Shown: piece by piece, positions 26,594 to 35,640 of the stretch
Layout: the number at the start of each line of letters is the position of its first letter
Numbering within the stretch: position 1 is the first letter of the stretch
Assembly (NCBI RefSeq): GCF_020386975.1
Contig: NZ_JABFNK010000003.1
Span: forward strand, 1-64,000
DNA: 64,000 nt
Direction of reading: 5' to 3'
DNA from: Thermococcus bergensis
GTDB lineage: Archaea; Methanobacteriota_B; Thermococci; Thermococcales; Thermococcaceae
The notes under the pieces: model-generated
The model's database searches: none
What the model was told of the DNA's origin: nothing
The model's input: only the letters and a program-made list of their open reading frames with translations
Made by a program: the position numbers and the translations under genes

Positions 26594-28883
26594 AGAAAAG
26601 TTTGAAAAAGCGGAGGAAATTGTAATTGAAAAAACGAGAACTCTTCCCCCAAAACTTGAGAATGTTATAAAACTAGCAGCAATTTTGATAGGCCTCTACG
26701 AAATCCTCTTCATATTTAACTTTAATTACACCCTTTATGACCTCTTCTCGAAAATGGGAATAAGCATCGCCCCATTAAAGATAACTTTCCAGACAAAGCA
26801 GGGAGAGGCCTTTGTTCTGGCAATGATTCTCTTAATAACGTATCTTCTCTACCCAATAAAGAAAAAAGAACAATATCTCAAAAGAGTTCCATGGTACGAT
26901 TACATACTAGCAGCGCTTGGAGTTATTTCCTCAATGTACCTGTTTTTTGTGTACCAAAGGTACGCAACATACGCAGAAGTATACCTAACCGATGTTGTCT
27001 TTGGTGTGATGGCAATAATACTAGTACTTGAGGCAACAAGAAGAGTACTTGGGTGGGTTCTTCCACTTGTCGTGGTTGTGTTTTTGCTTTATGGAATAAA
27101 CGATATAGGATTTAACTGGATTAGATTTACCCAACAACTGTATTTTGATGAAGGAATCTTTGGAGTCCCATTCTTCGTCATGACAGTTTACGTCTTTGCC
27201 TTTGTGTTTTTTGGAGCGTTTTTGCTAAAAATCGGAATAAGCGATTACATAACAGAATTTATGATTTCCCTTTTTGGCTCCCGCCCGGGAGGGCCCGCAA
27301 AGGCTGCAGTTATTTCAAGCGGACTAATGGGAACTGTAAGTGGATCAAGCGTTGCTAACGTTTTGACTACAGGAACTTTCACCATACCCCTAATGAAAAA
27401 AGCTGGCTATCCTCCAGAGGTTGCAGGAGCCGTTGAGCCCGTTGCCTCTACGGGCGGACAGTTAATGCCCCCTATAATGGGTGCAGCAGCTTTTATTATG
27501 GCTGAATTTCTTGGAGTTCCCTATAACAAATTAATCATAGCAGCTGTGCTCCCCGCTTTGGTCTATTATGCGGGTGTATATTTATTCATAGACCTAGAAA
27601 CAAAGAGACTTGGACTGAAAGGAATGCCAAGAGAAGAGTTCATGCCTCTTAGATACTTCATTAGAAAGCTCTACATATTACTTCCAATAGCCGTTATTAC
27701 AGCGGCATTAGTCTGGGGTATCCCTCCACACATATCAGCAATTTCTTCTCTGGGAATAGCAATCTGGGTTGCATGGATATCAAAGGACAGTATCAAAGGA
27801 CATGAAGGAATTTACGTAGCTTCATTAATAGCAACCACAATCCTTATGTTTACCGGCAGAGAAATAGCATCACCAGTAACAATAGTCCTTGTTCTGCTCG
27901 CATTATCTCTAGTAGTGATGGCCTTTTCAACTAAATTGCTGGAATTTAACGAAAAGCTGTACATAAGCTTACTTTTCATTCTGTTCGTAGCTCTAACCAA
28001 ATACCTGGGGATGAGAAGAGAGCAAATACTGCTGATGAGCGGTATCATGGGGATAGTTTTCTCTCTGATAGTTGGATATGTCTCAAAGAGTGAGGACGGC
28101 AAGAAAATGTACTCGGCTACCTACGAGTCTATGATAGATGCCGGAAAAACGAGCACAAGTGTAATGCTGGCAGCGGCAAGTGCTGGGCTTATCCAAGGAG
28201 TACTTACAATGACTGGGTTGGTAACGAGTTTGGGGTACAGGTTAATCGACCTAGCTGCAGGGAATCTCTGGCTTCTGCTAGTACTAACAATGATATTCAG
28301 CCTGATCTTAGGAATGGGAGTGCCAACAACGGCAAACTATATTATAACCTCTCTTGTAGCAGCTCCAGCAATATATCATGCAGTCTTAGGCTTACAGCCC
28401 TACAGCTCTCCCGTTCCCGGATTTACAGTTCCAATAGCTTTGCTTGCAGCCCACTTCTTTGTATTCTACTTTGGAATACTTGCAGATGTTACCCCACCAG
28501 TGGCTTTAGCCTCTTACGCTGGTTCAGCTTTAGCGGGAGGAGACTTCTGGAAGACAGCCTTGAACGCTGTAAAATATGCCTTAGCGGGATACATCGGCCC
28601 ATACATATACTTTACCCACCCAGAAATGTTCTTAATAACTGTAGAAAAGTGGACATTAACAACAACTCTCCAGGTACTTTACGACTTCGGAGCTACACTT
28701 CTGGTTATGTATCTACTGGCAATATCGCTTACCGGCTGGTTCAGAAAGAACCTTAGAAAAGAGGTAAGAGCCGTTATCGGAGCAATAGGATTTGGTGCAG
28801 CAACCCTTCACATAATTCCGGTTGCAATTGGAGTGGTAACAGTCATAGGACTTAGGCTTTTTGGCAAAAAGCTTATGGGTTGA
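26583..28883 (+). CDS. TRAP transporter fused DctQM (4TM/12TM) permease
   Basis: 766-residue membrane protein in which the small (DctQ-like) and large (DctM-like) subunits are fused, the rule for TAXI systems. Many hydrophobic helices; the conserved GTVSGSSVANVLTTGTFTIP and GGQLMPPIMGAAAFIMAE motifs of the M subunit are seen in parts, and a second half-repeat has GMGVPTTANYI. Couples solute uptake to a sodium or proton gradient. Confidence 0.93.
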   Translation: MEIEEKFEKAEEIVIEKTRTLPPKLENVIKLAAILIGLYEILFIFNFNYTLYDLFSKMGISIAPLKITFQTKQGEAFVLAMILLITYLLYPIKKKEQYLKRVPWYDYILAALGVISSMYLFFVYQRYATYAEVYLTDVVFGVMAIILVLEATRRVLGWVLPLVVVVFLLYGINDIGFNWIRFTQQLYFDEGIFGVPFFVMTVYVFAFVFFGAFLLKIGISDYITEFMISLFGSRPGGPAKAAVISSGLMGTVSGSSVANVLTTGTFTIPLMKKAGYPPEVAGAVEPVASTGGQLMPPIMGAAAFIMAEFLGVPYNKLIIAAVLPALVYYAGVYLFIDLETKRLGLKGMPREEFMPLRYFIRKLYILLPIAVITAALVWGIPPHISAISSLGIAIWVAWISKDSIKGHEGIYVASLIATTILMFTGREIASPVTIVLVLLALSLVVMAFSTKLLEFNEKLYISLLFILFVALTKYLGMRREQILLMSGIMGIVFSLIVGYVSKSEDGKKMYSATYESMIDAGKTSTSVMLAAASAGLIQGVLTMTGLVTSLGYRLIDLAAGNLWLLLVLTMIFSLILGMGVPTTANYIITSLVAAPAIYHAVLGLQPYSSPVPGFTVPIALLAAHFFVFYFGILADVTPPVALASYAGSALAGGDFWKTALNAVKYALAGYIGPYIYFTHPEMFLITVEKWTLTTTLQVLYDFGATLLVMYLLAISLTGWFRKNLRKEVRAVIGAIGFGAATLHIIPVAIGVVTVIGLRLFGKKLMG

Positions 28884-29055
28884 TTTCTTCTTTTGTTTTT
28901 TGCAATTCCTCAATTATTGACTGGGTGAGGTTCTGGATGTTCTGTGCAGCGTTTAAGACGGTTCTTCTAATGAGCTGAGTGACAAAAAAGATTATTATTA
29001 GAATGATGGCTATCATCATCAGGTACTCTACAGCCGCCTGAGCCGGCCTCCCCAT
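28873..29055 (-). CDS. class III signal peptide (archaeal pilin-like) small protein
   Basis: 60 residues from the ATG at 29055, preceded by GGAGGATG. The motif RPAQAAVEYLMM followed by a long hydrophobic stretch is the class III signal cleaved by the prepilin-type peptidase FlaK/EppA type in archaea. The remaining C-terminal part (IRRTVLNAAQNIQN...) is a short helix, so it may be a minor pilin or anchor. The 3' end overlaps the TRAP gene by 11 bases on the other strand. Its upstream partner gene is broken by an IS982 insertion. Confidence 0.75.
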   Translation of the reverse strand: MGRPAQAAVEYLMMIAIILIIIFFVTQLIRRTVLNAAQNIQNLTQSIIEELQKTKEEINP

Positions 29056-29177
29056 TGCTTCATCCTCCGAGGGCCTGAGATATCTGCTTCGCAACAAAAC
29101 CTGAGGCTATTATAAAGCCAATTGCGACTGCAGAGGTTATTATCACGAAGTCGATTATCTTATCTAAAATGTACATA

Positions 29178-30109
29178 ACCCTAGTTCCCATTAGATCGTT
29201 AGAGTTATAAGCACTTAAGTCTTTTGGTTGATTGGTGGTTGTTATGAACTTTCAGCAGGAAATCCTGATCATAAAATCCGAAATCTATCCGATAATCAGC
29301 AAACACTACCCGAAAAACACTCGCAGGGAAGTAATCAGCCTCTACGACCTGATAACCTTCGCAATACTAGCCCACCTGCACTTCGGAGGAGTTTACAAGC
29401 ACGCTTACAGAGTCCTAATCGAAGAAATGAAGCTGTTCCCAAAAATCAGGTACAACAAACTAACAGAACGCTTGAACAGGCACGAAAAACTCCTGCTCCT
29501 AGCGCAGGAAGAATTATTCAAAAAACACGCCAGAGAATACGTTAGAATACTGGACTCAAAGCCCATTCAGACCAAGGAGTTGGCCAGAAAAAACAGGAAG
29601 GAGAAGAAGGGTTCTTCAGAAATCATCTCTGAAAAGCCCGCAGTTGGGTTTGTTCCCTCTAAAAAAAGTTTTACTATGGGTACAAGCTGACCTGTTACTC
29701 TGATGGAAATTTGCTGGCTTTGCTGTCCGTTGATCCGGCAAACAAGCATGATGTGAGTGTTGTCAGGGAAAAGTTCTGGGTGATTGTTGAGGAGTTTTCT
29801 GGCTGTTTTCTGTTTTTGGATAAGGGTTACGTTAGTAGAGAACTTCAGGAGGAATTCCTGAAGTTTGGCGTTGTTTACACGCCGGTGAAGCGGGAGAATC
29901 AGGTTAGTAATCTGGAGGAGAAGAAGTTTTACAAGTACTTGTCTGACTTTCGCAGGAGGATTGAGACTTTGTTTTCGAAGTTTTCTGAGTTTCTTCTGAG
30001 GCCGAGCAGGAGTGTTAGTTTGAGGGGGTTAGCTGTCAGGATTTTAGGGGCGATTCTGGCCGTGAATCTGGACAGATTATACAACTTCACAGATGGTGGG
30101 AACTAGGGT
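29178..30109 (+). mobile_element. IS982-family insertion sequence
   Basis: 932 bp with terminal inverted repeats ACCCTAGTTCCCA and a perfect 7-base duplication GTACATA (29171-29177 and 30110-30116). It lies inside a small membrane-protein gene in the opposite orientation to that gene. Confidence 0.92.
29244..30106 (+). CDS. IS982-family transposase with frameshift at an A7 run
   Basis: Start ATG at 29244 follows GGTGGT. The first frame ends at 29690 shortly after VGFVPSKK. The continuation FYYGYKLTCYSDGNLLALLSV and onward to 30106 is in the -1 frame, and the two join at AAAAAAAG (29661-29668). The joined product has about 287 residues with catalytic Asp residues in RILDSKP and FLDKGY and Glu in RRRIETLF. 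IS982 transposases are normally one frame, so this is either a one-base expansion that inactivates the copy, a sequencing error, or a case rescued by slippage. Confidence 0.8.
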
Positions 30110-30214
30110 GTACATAAGCACCTTCTTTTCTTTTTCACTAAACTCCATTACAATCACCAATTTTAAAATAATGCATGGAGAACTAATAAACCTTACAGCT
30201 AAAAAAGGTAAAGA

Positions 30215-31411
30215 TCAGTAGAGCATAACTTCAAAGCCAAGCTCGCTCAGCAGGTCAGCAAGCTCTTCACTGTCCACATATGCCAGTAGATGGTGATTGC
30301 CAAGGGTTCCGTCAATGAAGTCTTTTGCCTCTGTGATTTTGAGCTTCATTTGAGTTCTGCACCTGTGCTCGCTCATTTCCTGTTCCAAGACCTCAACATC
30401 AGCTACTACAGCTTTTCTGCCCCTGATTTTCAGGAGGGATGCCTTTCCTTTAGGAAGGCTTACCGCCACTCCAACTCCCATTCCACTCTCGAAGTGAGAC
30501 CTGAGAATGTAGCCACCTATCAGGGGTGCTGTGCAGTGAGCAAGTATTATGTGATCGTCCCCGTAGTCTGCGATATTGCCCATAAATGCCGGCTTGTCAA
30601 AGAATTTCCTTATTAATGCCATTCCCAGTAGGGAGTTCAGTTCTCCCTCACATGCAGCGGGAATGCCCTCAGCGTTGAAGATTGCCAGAGACAAGCAGGG
30701 AGTAGCTTTAAGCTTGGTCAGCATCTCAAAGCATCCTATCGCAAACCCGTCAAGATTATAGTCCTCAACTATTTTCTTAAGGGCCACATAGATTCTGCCA
30801 GCTTTTACAAGGTCTTCTCGCTGAGGTTCCTTTATTTCCTTGGCCTTTGCGATTATTTCCTCGACAACTTTCCATCCTTCAGCTTCCGTTGTTGATTCAT
30901 AGTACTCATAGAACTTCTTCAGACTTATGTGCACATAAGGAAGCTCGAACTTCTCGTTTATAAGCCATACAGAAGTCCTTCCAATCAACCCCAGTCTGAG
31001 GTTTAGGAACTTGCCCAAGATTTCTCCCATATCCTCATAACCCAGAATAGCAGCCTTAAGTTCATCAAAGCTTTTAACCAGTGTTGCCGGGATTAACCTC
31101 TCTCTAAAATACTCCCTGAGCTCTATTGCAGCGGCAATTGAGTTGTTAAATGGATCTCCGAATAGGATTATCGGTTTTCTATAGTACGCAAACTCTTTGA
31201 GAGGATTCTCAGTGCCACCGGTTAGGGGGTACAGTACTATGACATCAACGTCCTTGAAGTCTACCTCTCTCGTTTCTGATTTTGAAGATACAAACACTCC
31301 TCCCTCAATTTCAAACTCGTTGGCAAGCTTCATCAAGAACTCAGAAGTTTTCTTCTCAAAGGCTTTTGGATTTGCAAGTTCACTAATTCCAAATACTACT
31401 CCTACTTTCAT
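30215..31411 (-). CDS. L-fucose isomerase-like protein, paralogue 1
   Basis: 398 residues from the ATG at 31411 (GGGAGGT seven bases before). Overall pattern matches the L-fucose/L-arabinose isomerase superfamily (COG2407 type): an N-terminal Rossmann-like half, then PAACEGELNS, GNIADYGDDHIILAHC and a late GNHHLLAY. The Glu, Asp and His of these motifs correspond in position to the metal ligands of fucose isomerase. A true sugar isomerase activity and its substrate cannot be assigned. A second paralogue is encoded in the mal cluster at 40160. Confidence 0.65.
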   Translation of the reverse strand: MKVGVVFGISELANPKAFEKKTSEFLMKLANEFEIEGGVFVSSKSETREVDFKDVDVIVLYPLTGGTENPLKEFAYYRKPIILFGDPFNNSIAAAIELREYFRERLIPATLVKSFDELKAAILGYEDMGEILGKFLNLRLGLIGRTSVWLINEKFELPYVHISLKKFYEYYESTTEAEGWKVVEEIIAKAKEIKEPQREDLVKAGRIYVALKKIVEDYNLDGFAIGCFEMLTKLKATPCLSLAIFNAEGIPAACEGELNSLLGMALIRKFFDKPAFMGNIADYGDDHIILAHCTAPLIGGYILRSHFESGMGVGVAVSLPKGKASLLKIRGRKAVVADVEVLEQEMSEHRCRTQMKLKITEAKDFIDGTLGNHHLLAYVDSEELADLLSELGFEVMLY

Positions 31412-31499
31412 TTTACAACCTCCCAATAAAAGTGCTGAGACTATTTAAATTGGCGGTTACTGTTTTAAAGTTTACGAACAATAATAGGTTGTGGTGAAA

Positions 31500-32090
31500 A
31501 TGATCCGCTTTGTACTTGACACAAGCATCTTTGTTAATCCCGAGATTAGAAATAAGTTTGGGGAAAATCCTACAGAAGCTATGAAAAAGTTTTTAGAATA
31601 TGCAGAGAGGCTTTTTGGAAGGGTCGAATTCTACATGCCTCCCGGCATCTACAAAGAGGTAACTCATTTCGTTGAACTCGAAGAGGTTTCCCCCGACATC
31701 GAGCTTTATATAATCAAAAAGCCCCCCAATGTGCACGATATCAAGATACCGGCTTTCGTCGTTTATGAACTCATAGAGGATATTAGGAGAAGAATAGATA
31801 AGGGTCTGAGAGTAGCTGAAAAGGCCGTGAGAGAGAGCGTTATATACACCCAAAACGTAGATGCAATAATTCAGAAGCTCAGAAGGAATTATAGAAAAGC
31901 CCTACGAGAAGGAATCGTAGACAGTAAAGAGGATTTCGAGCTTATCCTCTTGGCCAAAGAGCTTGATGCGACAATTGTTTCTGCAGATATTGGAATCTTA
32001 ACTTGGGCTCAGAAGATGGGGATCAAGTGGATAGATGCGGCAAGGTTCAAAGAAGTTCTGGACGAACTTGTAGAGAAAATGGGCAAATAG
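31500..32090 (+). CDS. protein-only RNase P, HARP type (RNA ligase partner family)
   Basis: 196 residues from the ATG at 31500, preceded by GGTTGTGGTG. A PIN domain starts directly (RFVLDTSIFVNPEI, with catalytic Asp at residue 7) and ends with acidic residues in DSKEDFELILLAKELDATIVSADIG. An inserted helical hairpin (RRRIDKGLRVAEKAVRES) matches the family annotated as RNA ligase partner, shown to be the homologue of the Aquifex RNase P (HARP). It trims 5' leaders from pre-tRNA. Thermococcales also carry the RNA-based enzyme, so its duty here may be secondary. Confidence 0.85.
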   Translation: MIRFVLDTSIFVNPEIRNKFGENPTEAMKKFLEYAERLFGRVEFYMPPGIYKEVTHFVELEEVSPDIELYIIKKPPNVHDIKIPAFVVYELIEDIRRRIDKGLRVAEKAVRESVIYTQNVDAIIQKLRRNYRKALREGIVDSKEDFELILLAKELDATIVSADIGILTWAQKMGIKWIDAARFKEVLDELVEKMGK

Positions 32091-32109
32091 TCTCAACTCC
32101 CATTCTTCT

Positions 32110-32134
32110 GGTTGTTTTCTTACTTTTTTCTCTT
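32110..32134 (+). terminator. T-rich stretch after the HARP gene
   Basis: TTGTTTTCTTACTTTTTTC about 20 bases after the stop codon; typical archaeal T-rich termination region. Confidence 0.35.
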
Positions 32135-32375
32135 GAAAGCCTCGCCCTTCACGGCGGGAAGGAGGTCAGGTTTGTTCATTTGCAGTAATTCAGGGTTAAT
32201 TTTTGGAGTGTCGAAAGCCTTATACGATCTCAAAAATGCCCGTTCAGTAGTTAGGGATACCTGAGTTGGAACGACAATCCTAGAGAGCTTGAGTGCCACC
32301 GGTTAAGGGGTAGGATGAACCCTCACCCTTTGGGGAGAGGAGCTCAGCATGGCTTCCATTGCGGAGGCTTTCAGT
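32131..32375 (+). other. probable IS200/IS605 right-end remnant or structured RNA
   Basis: This gene-free stretch holds two similar hairpins: CCTCGCCC-TTCA-CGGCGGG followed by AAGGAGGTCAG (32150-32169), and CCCTCACCC-TTT-GGGGAGAGG followed by AGCTCAG (32320-32346). The form C-rich arm, TTT/TTC loop, G-rich arm, GGAGGTCAG resembles the right ends of archaeal IS605-type tnpB transposons, where the guide (omega) RNA is made. No tnpB or tnpA frame survives. A host noncoding RNA is the alternative; I am not certain. Confidence 0.4.
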
Positions 32376-32429
32376 AAAGCCGGTTAGAAAAACTTATTAT
32401 CTCTGCCCCCATTTTCTTCTGGTGATCCC

Positions 32430-33218
32430 ATGAATTTCGAAGACAAGCCACTAATCGGAATGATCCATCTCAGGCCTCTGCCTGGCTCATACCTCTACCA
32501 AAATGATTTTGATGAAGTCATTGCACACGCACTAAGAGAGGCGAAAAAATTAGAAAGAGCGGGATTTGATGCAATAATGGTTGAAAACTTTAACGACGTG
32601 CCTTTCTCAAAAACCGTCGAACCTGTAACAGTTGCTTCCATGAGCGTTATTGCAAAAGCAATAAGAGATGAAATTTCCCTCCCACTTGGCATAAACGTGC
32701 TGAGAAACGATGCTATAGCGGCCTATTCCATAGCATATGCCACAAAAGCAGATTTCATCAGAGTGAATGTTCTAAGCGGAGTTGCTTATACCGACCAGGG
32801 GATAATCGAAGGAGAAGCGCACAAGCTTGCAAGACTCAGAAAACTCCTCCCCTCAAAAATCAAGATTTTTGCGGACGTTCACGTTAAGCATGCCTACCAC
32901 TTCGGGGATTTTGAGGAAGCTTTGAGGGATACTATTGAAAGAGGATTGGCAGATGCCGTGATAATCAGCGGAAAAAGAACAGGCAGTGAAGTGGATGTGG
33001 AAAAGCTTAAGCTTGCAAAAGAGCTTTCAAACGTTCCCGTTTTGATTGGTTCAGGGACAACCTACGAGAACCTGCTAACGCTGTGGAAATATGCGGATGG
33101 GTTCATTGTTGGCACGTGGATCAAAGAAAACGGAGACACAAAGAAGGACATCGACATAGAAAGGGCAAAAAAGCTGGTCGAACTGGCAGAAAAACTCCGA
33201 AAAGGGCACATGGATTAA
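32430..33218 (+). CDS. BtpA/SgcQ family protein
   Basis: 262-residue TIM-barrel-like protein of the BtpA family, first known from photosystem I biogenesis in cyanobacteria; its role in archaea is unknown. Conserved features are the opening LIGMIHLRPLPGS, ENFNDVPF, INVLRND, FADVHVKHA and the phosphate-loop-like LIGSGTT. GGTGATCCC lies before the ATG. Monocistronic; a short inverted repeat TGGGGA/TCCCCA follows at 33234-33260. Confidence 0.88.
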   Translation: MNFEDKPLIGMIHLRPLPGSYLYQNDFDEVIAHALREAKKLERAGFDAIMVENFNDVPFSKTVEPVTVASMSVIAKAIRDEISLPLGINVLRNDAIAAYSIAYATKADFIRVNVLSGVAYTDQGIIEGEAHKLARLRKLLPSKIKIFADVHVKHAYHFGDFEEALRDTIERGLADAVIISGKRTGSEVDVEKLKLAKELSNVPVLIGSGTTYENLLTLWKYADGFIVGTWIKENGDTKKDIDIERAKKLVELAEKLRKGHMD

Positions 33219-33374
33219 ATATCTGGCGAGTTATGGGGATACCGTTGTATATTCCCCAATTTCTCTTTTAAAAGCCCATAAAGTCTCACTTTTGCAAAGT
33301 TGCTTAGCAAGTCATCGGGAAATAGGAGAAGATTCCAAATACTGGAGATCTTGGAGAAAAAGCGCTCAAAAGTT

Positions 33375-33452
33375 TGGTGCGGTGGCCGGGATTTGAACCC
33401 GGGTCACCGGCTTGGAAGGCCGGTGTCCTAGACCAGGCTAGACTACCACCGC
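33375..33452 (-). tRNA. tRNA-Gly (UCC)
   Basis: Acceptor GCGGTGG/CCACCGC, encoded CCA (33375-33377), anticodon loop CTTCCAA giving UCC. Confidence 0.95.
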
Positions 33453-33561
33453 ATGCCAGCTGTTTTAACATGAGTGGATTTGGATTTATAAAGTTTGCGA
33501 TTGGGAAGGTTTTTAAACTCTTCTTAGAACACAGTTTTGAAAAAATAAAAATTAGTTTTAG

Positions 33562-34638
33562 GTGAGGATGATGAAGAAGTTCGCAAGTATTTTGGGAATT
33601 CTCTTAATAGCGGCAACTTTTGGCTGCATTACGCAGAATCAGACATCTACAACACCCACAGAAGCGCAAAAGCTTGTTATCTACTCCTACGACAGCTTTG
33701 AATATCTGGCAAGTGAAGTAATTCCAAAATTTGAAGAGAAATATGGAGTTAAAGTTGAGCTGCAGCTAATTGGAGATGCCGGTGAAGTCTTAAACCGCCT
33801 GATTCTGGAGAAAGATAACCCAAGAGCCGATCTGGTTATAGGAATAGACAACAGTCTCTTAGCAAAGGCCATTGAGGCGGGAGTGTTGGAACCTTACAAA
33901 CCAGAGAACATAAACCTCGTCCCGGAAGACCTCATCTTTGACCCGACATTCCATCTAACGCCTTATGATTACGGATACATAGCAATAAACTATAGAGAAG
34001 ACATGGTGCAAAATCCTCCAAAGAGCCTTGAAGACCTCACAAAACCGGAGTGGAAAGGAAAGCTCGTTATTGAAGACCCTAGGACGTCTTCTCCAGGAGC
34101 TGCATTTTTATTGTGGACAATAGCAGTATATGGAGATGATGGATATCTCTACTACTGGGAGAAGCTTAAGGAAAATGACGTCCACATAGTTAAAGGATGG
34201 ACAGAAGCCTGGACTGCCTTTATGAACGGTGAATTCCCTCTGGTGCTCAGCTATGCCACATCCCCAGCTGCAACTGTCTATTATGACAACATAACTTACG
34301 TTAAGGCAGTGGCCTTTGAAGAGGGCAACTACATGCAGATAGAGGGAGCTGGAATAGTAAAGGGAGCAAAGAACAAAGAGCTGGCAAAGAAGTTCATAGA
34401 GTTCATGCTCACAGAAGACTTCCAAAGTGCTATTCCCACCAACCAGTGGATGTATCCAGTAAACCCGAACGTTGAACTGCCAGAAGTGTTTAAATATGCC
34501 CTCCAGCCAGAAGAGATAAAACCCGTAACCCTCGATCCAGAATACGTAAAGGAGAACTTCGAACGCTGGATTAAGGAATGGACAGCTCTTATGGTGGAAG
34601 GAAAGAGCCCAGAAGAGATAATAGCTTCAAGGGGATGA
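33562..34638 (+). CDS. thiamine-type ABC transporter substrate-binding lipoprotein
   Basis: 358 residues. Lipoprotein signal ([10 protein letters not shown]) with lipobox Cys near residue 22, followed by a Thr-rich linker. The mature domain resembles ThiB/TbpA ([25 protein letters not shown] and PNQWMYPV-like [10 protein letters not shown]). It would bind thiamine or a related compound outside the membrane. Start could be the first ATG or the ATG at residues 3-4; SD GGTGAGGATG overlaps. Its 3' end overlaps the ATPase gene on the other strand by 12 bases. Confidence 0.8.
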   Translation: MRMMKKFASILGILLIAATFGCITQNQTSTTPTEAQKLVIYSYDSFEYLASEVIPKFEEKYGVKVELQLIGDAGEVLNRLILEKDNPRADLVIGIDNSLLAKAIEAGVLEPYKPENINLVPEDLIFDPTFHLTPYDYGYIAINYREDMVQNPPKSLEDLTKPEWKGKLVIEDPRTSSPGAAFLLWTIAVYGDDGYLYYWEKLKENDVHIVKGWTEAWTAFMNGEFPLVLSYATSPAATVYYDNITYVKAVAFEEGNYMQIEGAGIVKGAKNKELAKKFIEFMLTEDFQSAIPTNQWMYPVNPNVELPEVFKYALQPEEIKPVTLDPEYVKENFERWIKEWTALMVEGKSPEEIIASRG

Positions 34639-35640
34639 GCTAAGTATTGAAAAACTTTTTACTCTTATTCCAACTTTTTTTGGCATCTTTTTAATTGAAA
34701 ATGGTATCTCATCCAAGAATCTTTCTGCGATTATGAGATTACCCTCTACATCAATCTTGAGCCGTATTCTACCCGGGAGCAGTTCATAGTCCACTATTTC
34801 TCCCGTGTCCCCCTCTTCGACATAAACGCTCTCCGGCCTGAAGAATATCTTTACTCTCCCTTCTGTCTTGACTTCAAAGCAAAGGCTCCCGATACACGCT
34901 TTTCCCCCTTCTGCGTTAACTTCCAAAATGTTGGAAAGACCTAAAAACTTGGCTACAAACTCATTTTTTGGGTTGTAGTAGAGATGCAGGGGATTACCAA
35001 CCTGCTCTATCCTTCCAACACTCATAACAGCTATTCTATCACTTATTGCCATGGCTTCCTCCTGATCATGCGTTACGTAGATCGTAGTTATTCCAAGCTC
35101 TTTTTGAATCCTTTTTACTTCCCCCCTAAGCCTTTCCCTTATTTTTGCATCGAGGTTGGAAAGGGGCTCATCCAAGAGCAGCAGTTGGGGTTCTATTACA
35201 AGAGCCCTTGCCAGTGCAACTCTCTGTTGCTGACCACCGCTCAGCTGCTCGGGATAGCGGTCTTCAAACCCCTTCAAGCCCACAAGCTCAAGAGCCCACG
35301 AGACCCTCCTTCTAATCTCTTCCTTAGGAAGCTTTCTAAGCTTTAAACCGAAGGAGATATTATCATAAACAGTCATATGCGGAAAGAGCGCATAATCCTG
35401 AAAGACGATGCCTATGTTCCTTTCATACGGAGGAACGTCGTTCACGACGGTGTCATCGAAGTACACTCTCCCCTTATCTGGCTTCTCAAAACCCGCTATG
35501 ATTCTAAGTGTTGTCGTCTTTCCACATCCACTCGGGCCAAGCAGGGTCAAAAACTCGCCCTGCTTTGCTTCTAAAAAGGGGATATAAAGCCTGAAATCAT
35601 CTTGCTTAAACTCTATGTCCTCAAGCCTTAACCTCACCAT
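34627..35640 (-). CDS. ABC transporter ATPase (thiamine/iron type, PotA-like)
   Basis: 337 residues. Walker [11 protein letters not shown], signature [14 protein letters not shown], Walker [13 protein letters not shown] and the switch His in THDQEEAM are all intact. A C-terminal TOBE-like regulatory domain follows after residue 230. Overlaps the permease gene by seven bases (ATG within the permease end), so they form an operon. The cognate binding protein is encoded convergently rather than in the operon. Confidence 0.9.
   Translation of the reverse strand: MVRLRLEDIEFKQDDFRLYIPFLEAKQGEFLTLLGPSGCGKTTTLRIIAGFEKPDKGRVYFDDTVVNDVPPYERNIGIVFQDYALFPHMTVYDNISFGLKLRKLPKEEIRRRVSWALELVGLKGFEDRYPEQLSGGQQQRVALARALVIEPQLLLLDEPLSNLDAKIRERLRGEVKRIQKELGITTIYVTHDQEEAMAISDRIAVMSVGRIEQVGNPLHLYYNPKNEFVAKFLGLSNILEVNAEGGKACIGSLCFEVKTEGRVKIFFRPESVYVEEGDTGEIVDYELLPGRIRLKIDVEGNLIIAERFLDEIPFSIKKMPKKVGIRVKSFSILSSSP

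Larger units (their letters stand above)
29060..30148 (-). pseudogene. small membrane-protein gene split by IS982 element
   Basis: On the minus strand, ATG at 30148 (GGTGAT four bases upstream) begins 13 codons (MEFSEKEKKVLMY) that end exactly at the element. After removing the element and one 7-base target copy, the frame continues from 29170 as ILDKIIDFVIITSAVAIGF and so on to a stop at 29060-29062. The restored protein has 49 residues with one membrane helix. It ends five bases before the class III signal peptide gene, so the two formed an operon. Function is unknown. Confidence 0.8.

Noticed and set aside
33452-33562. A TPP riboswitch before the thiamine-type binding protein
   Set aside because: No CTGAGA-type core or paired thi-box arms are visible in the short leader.
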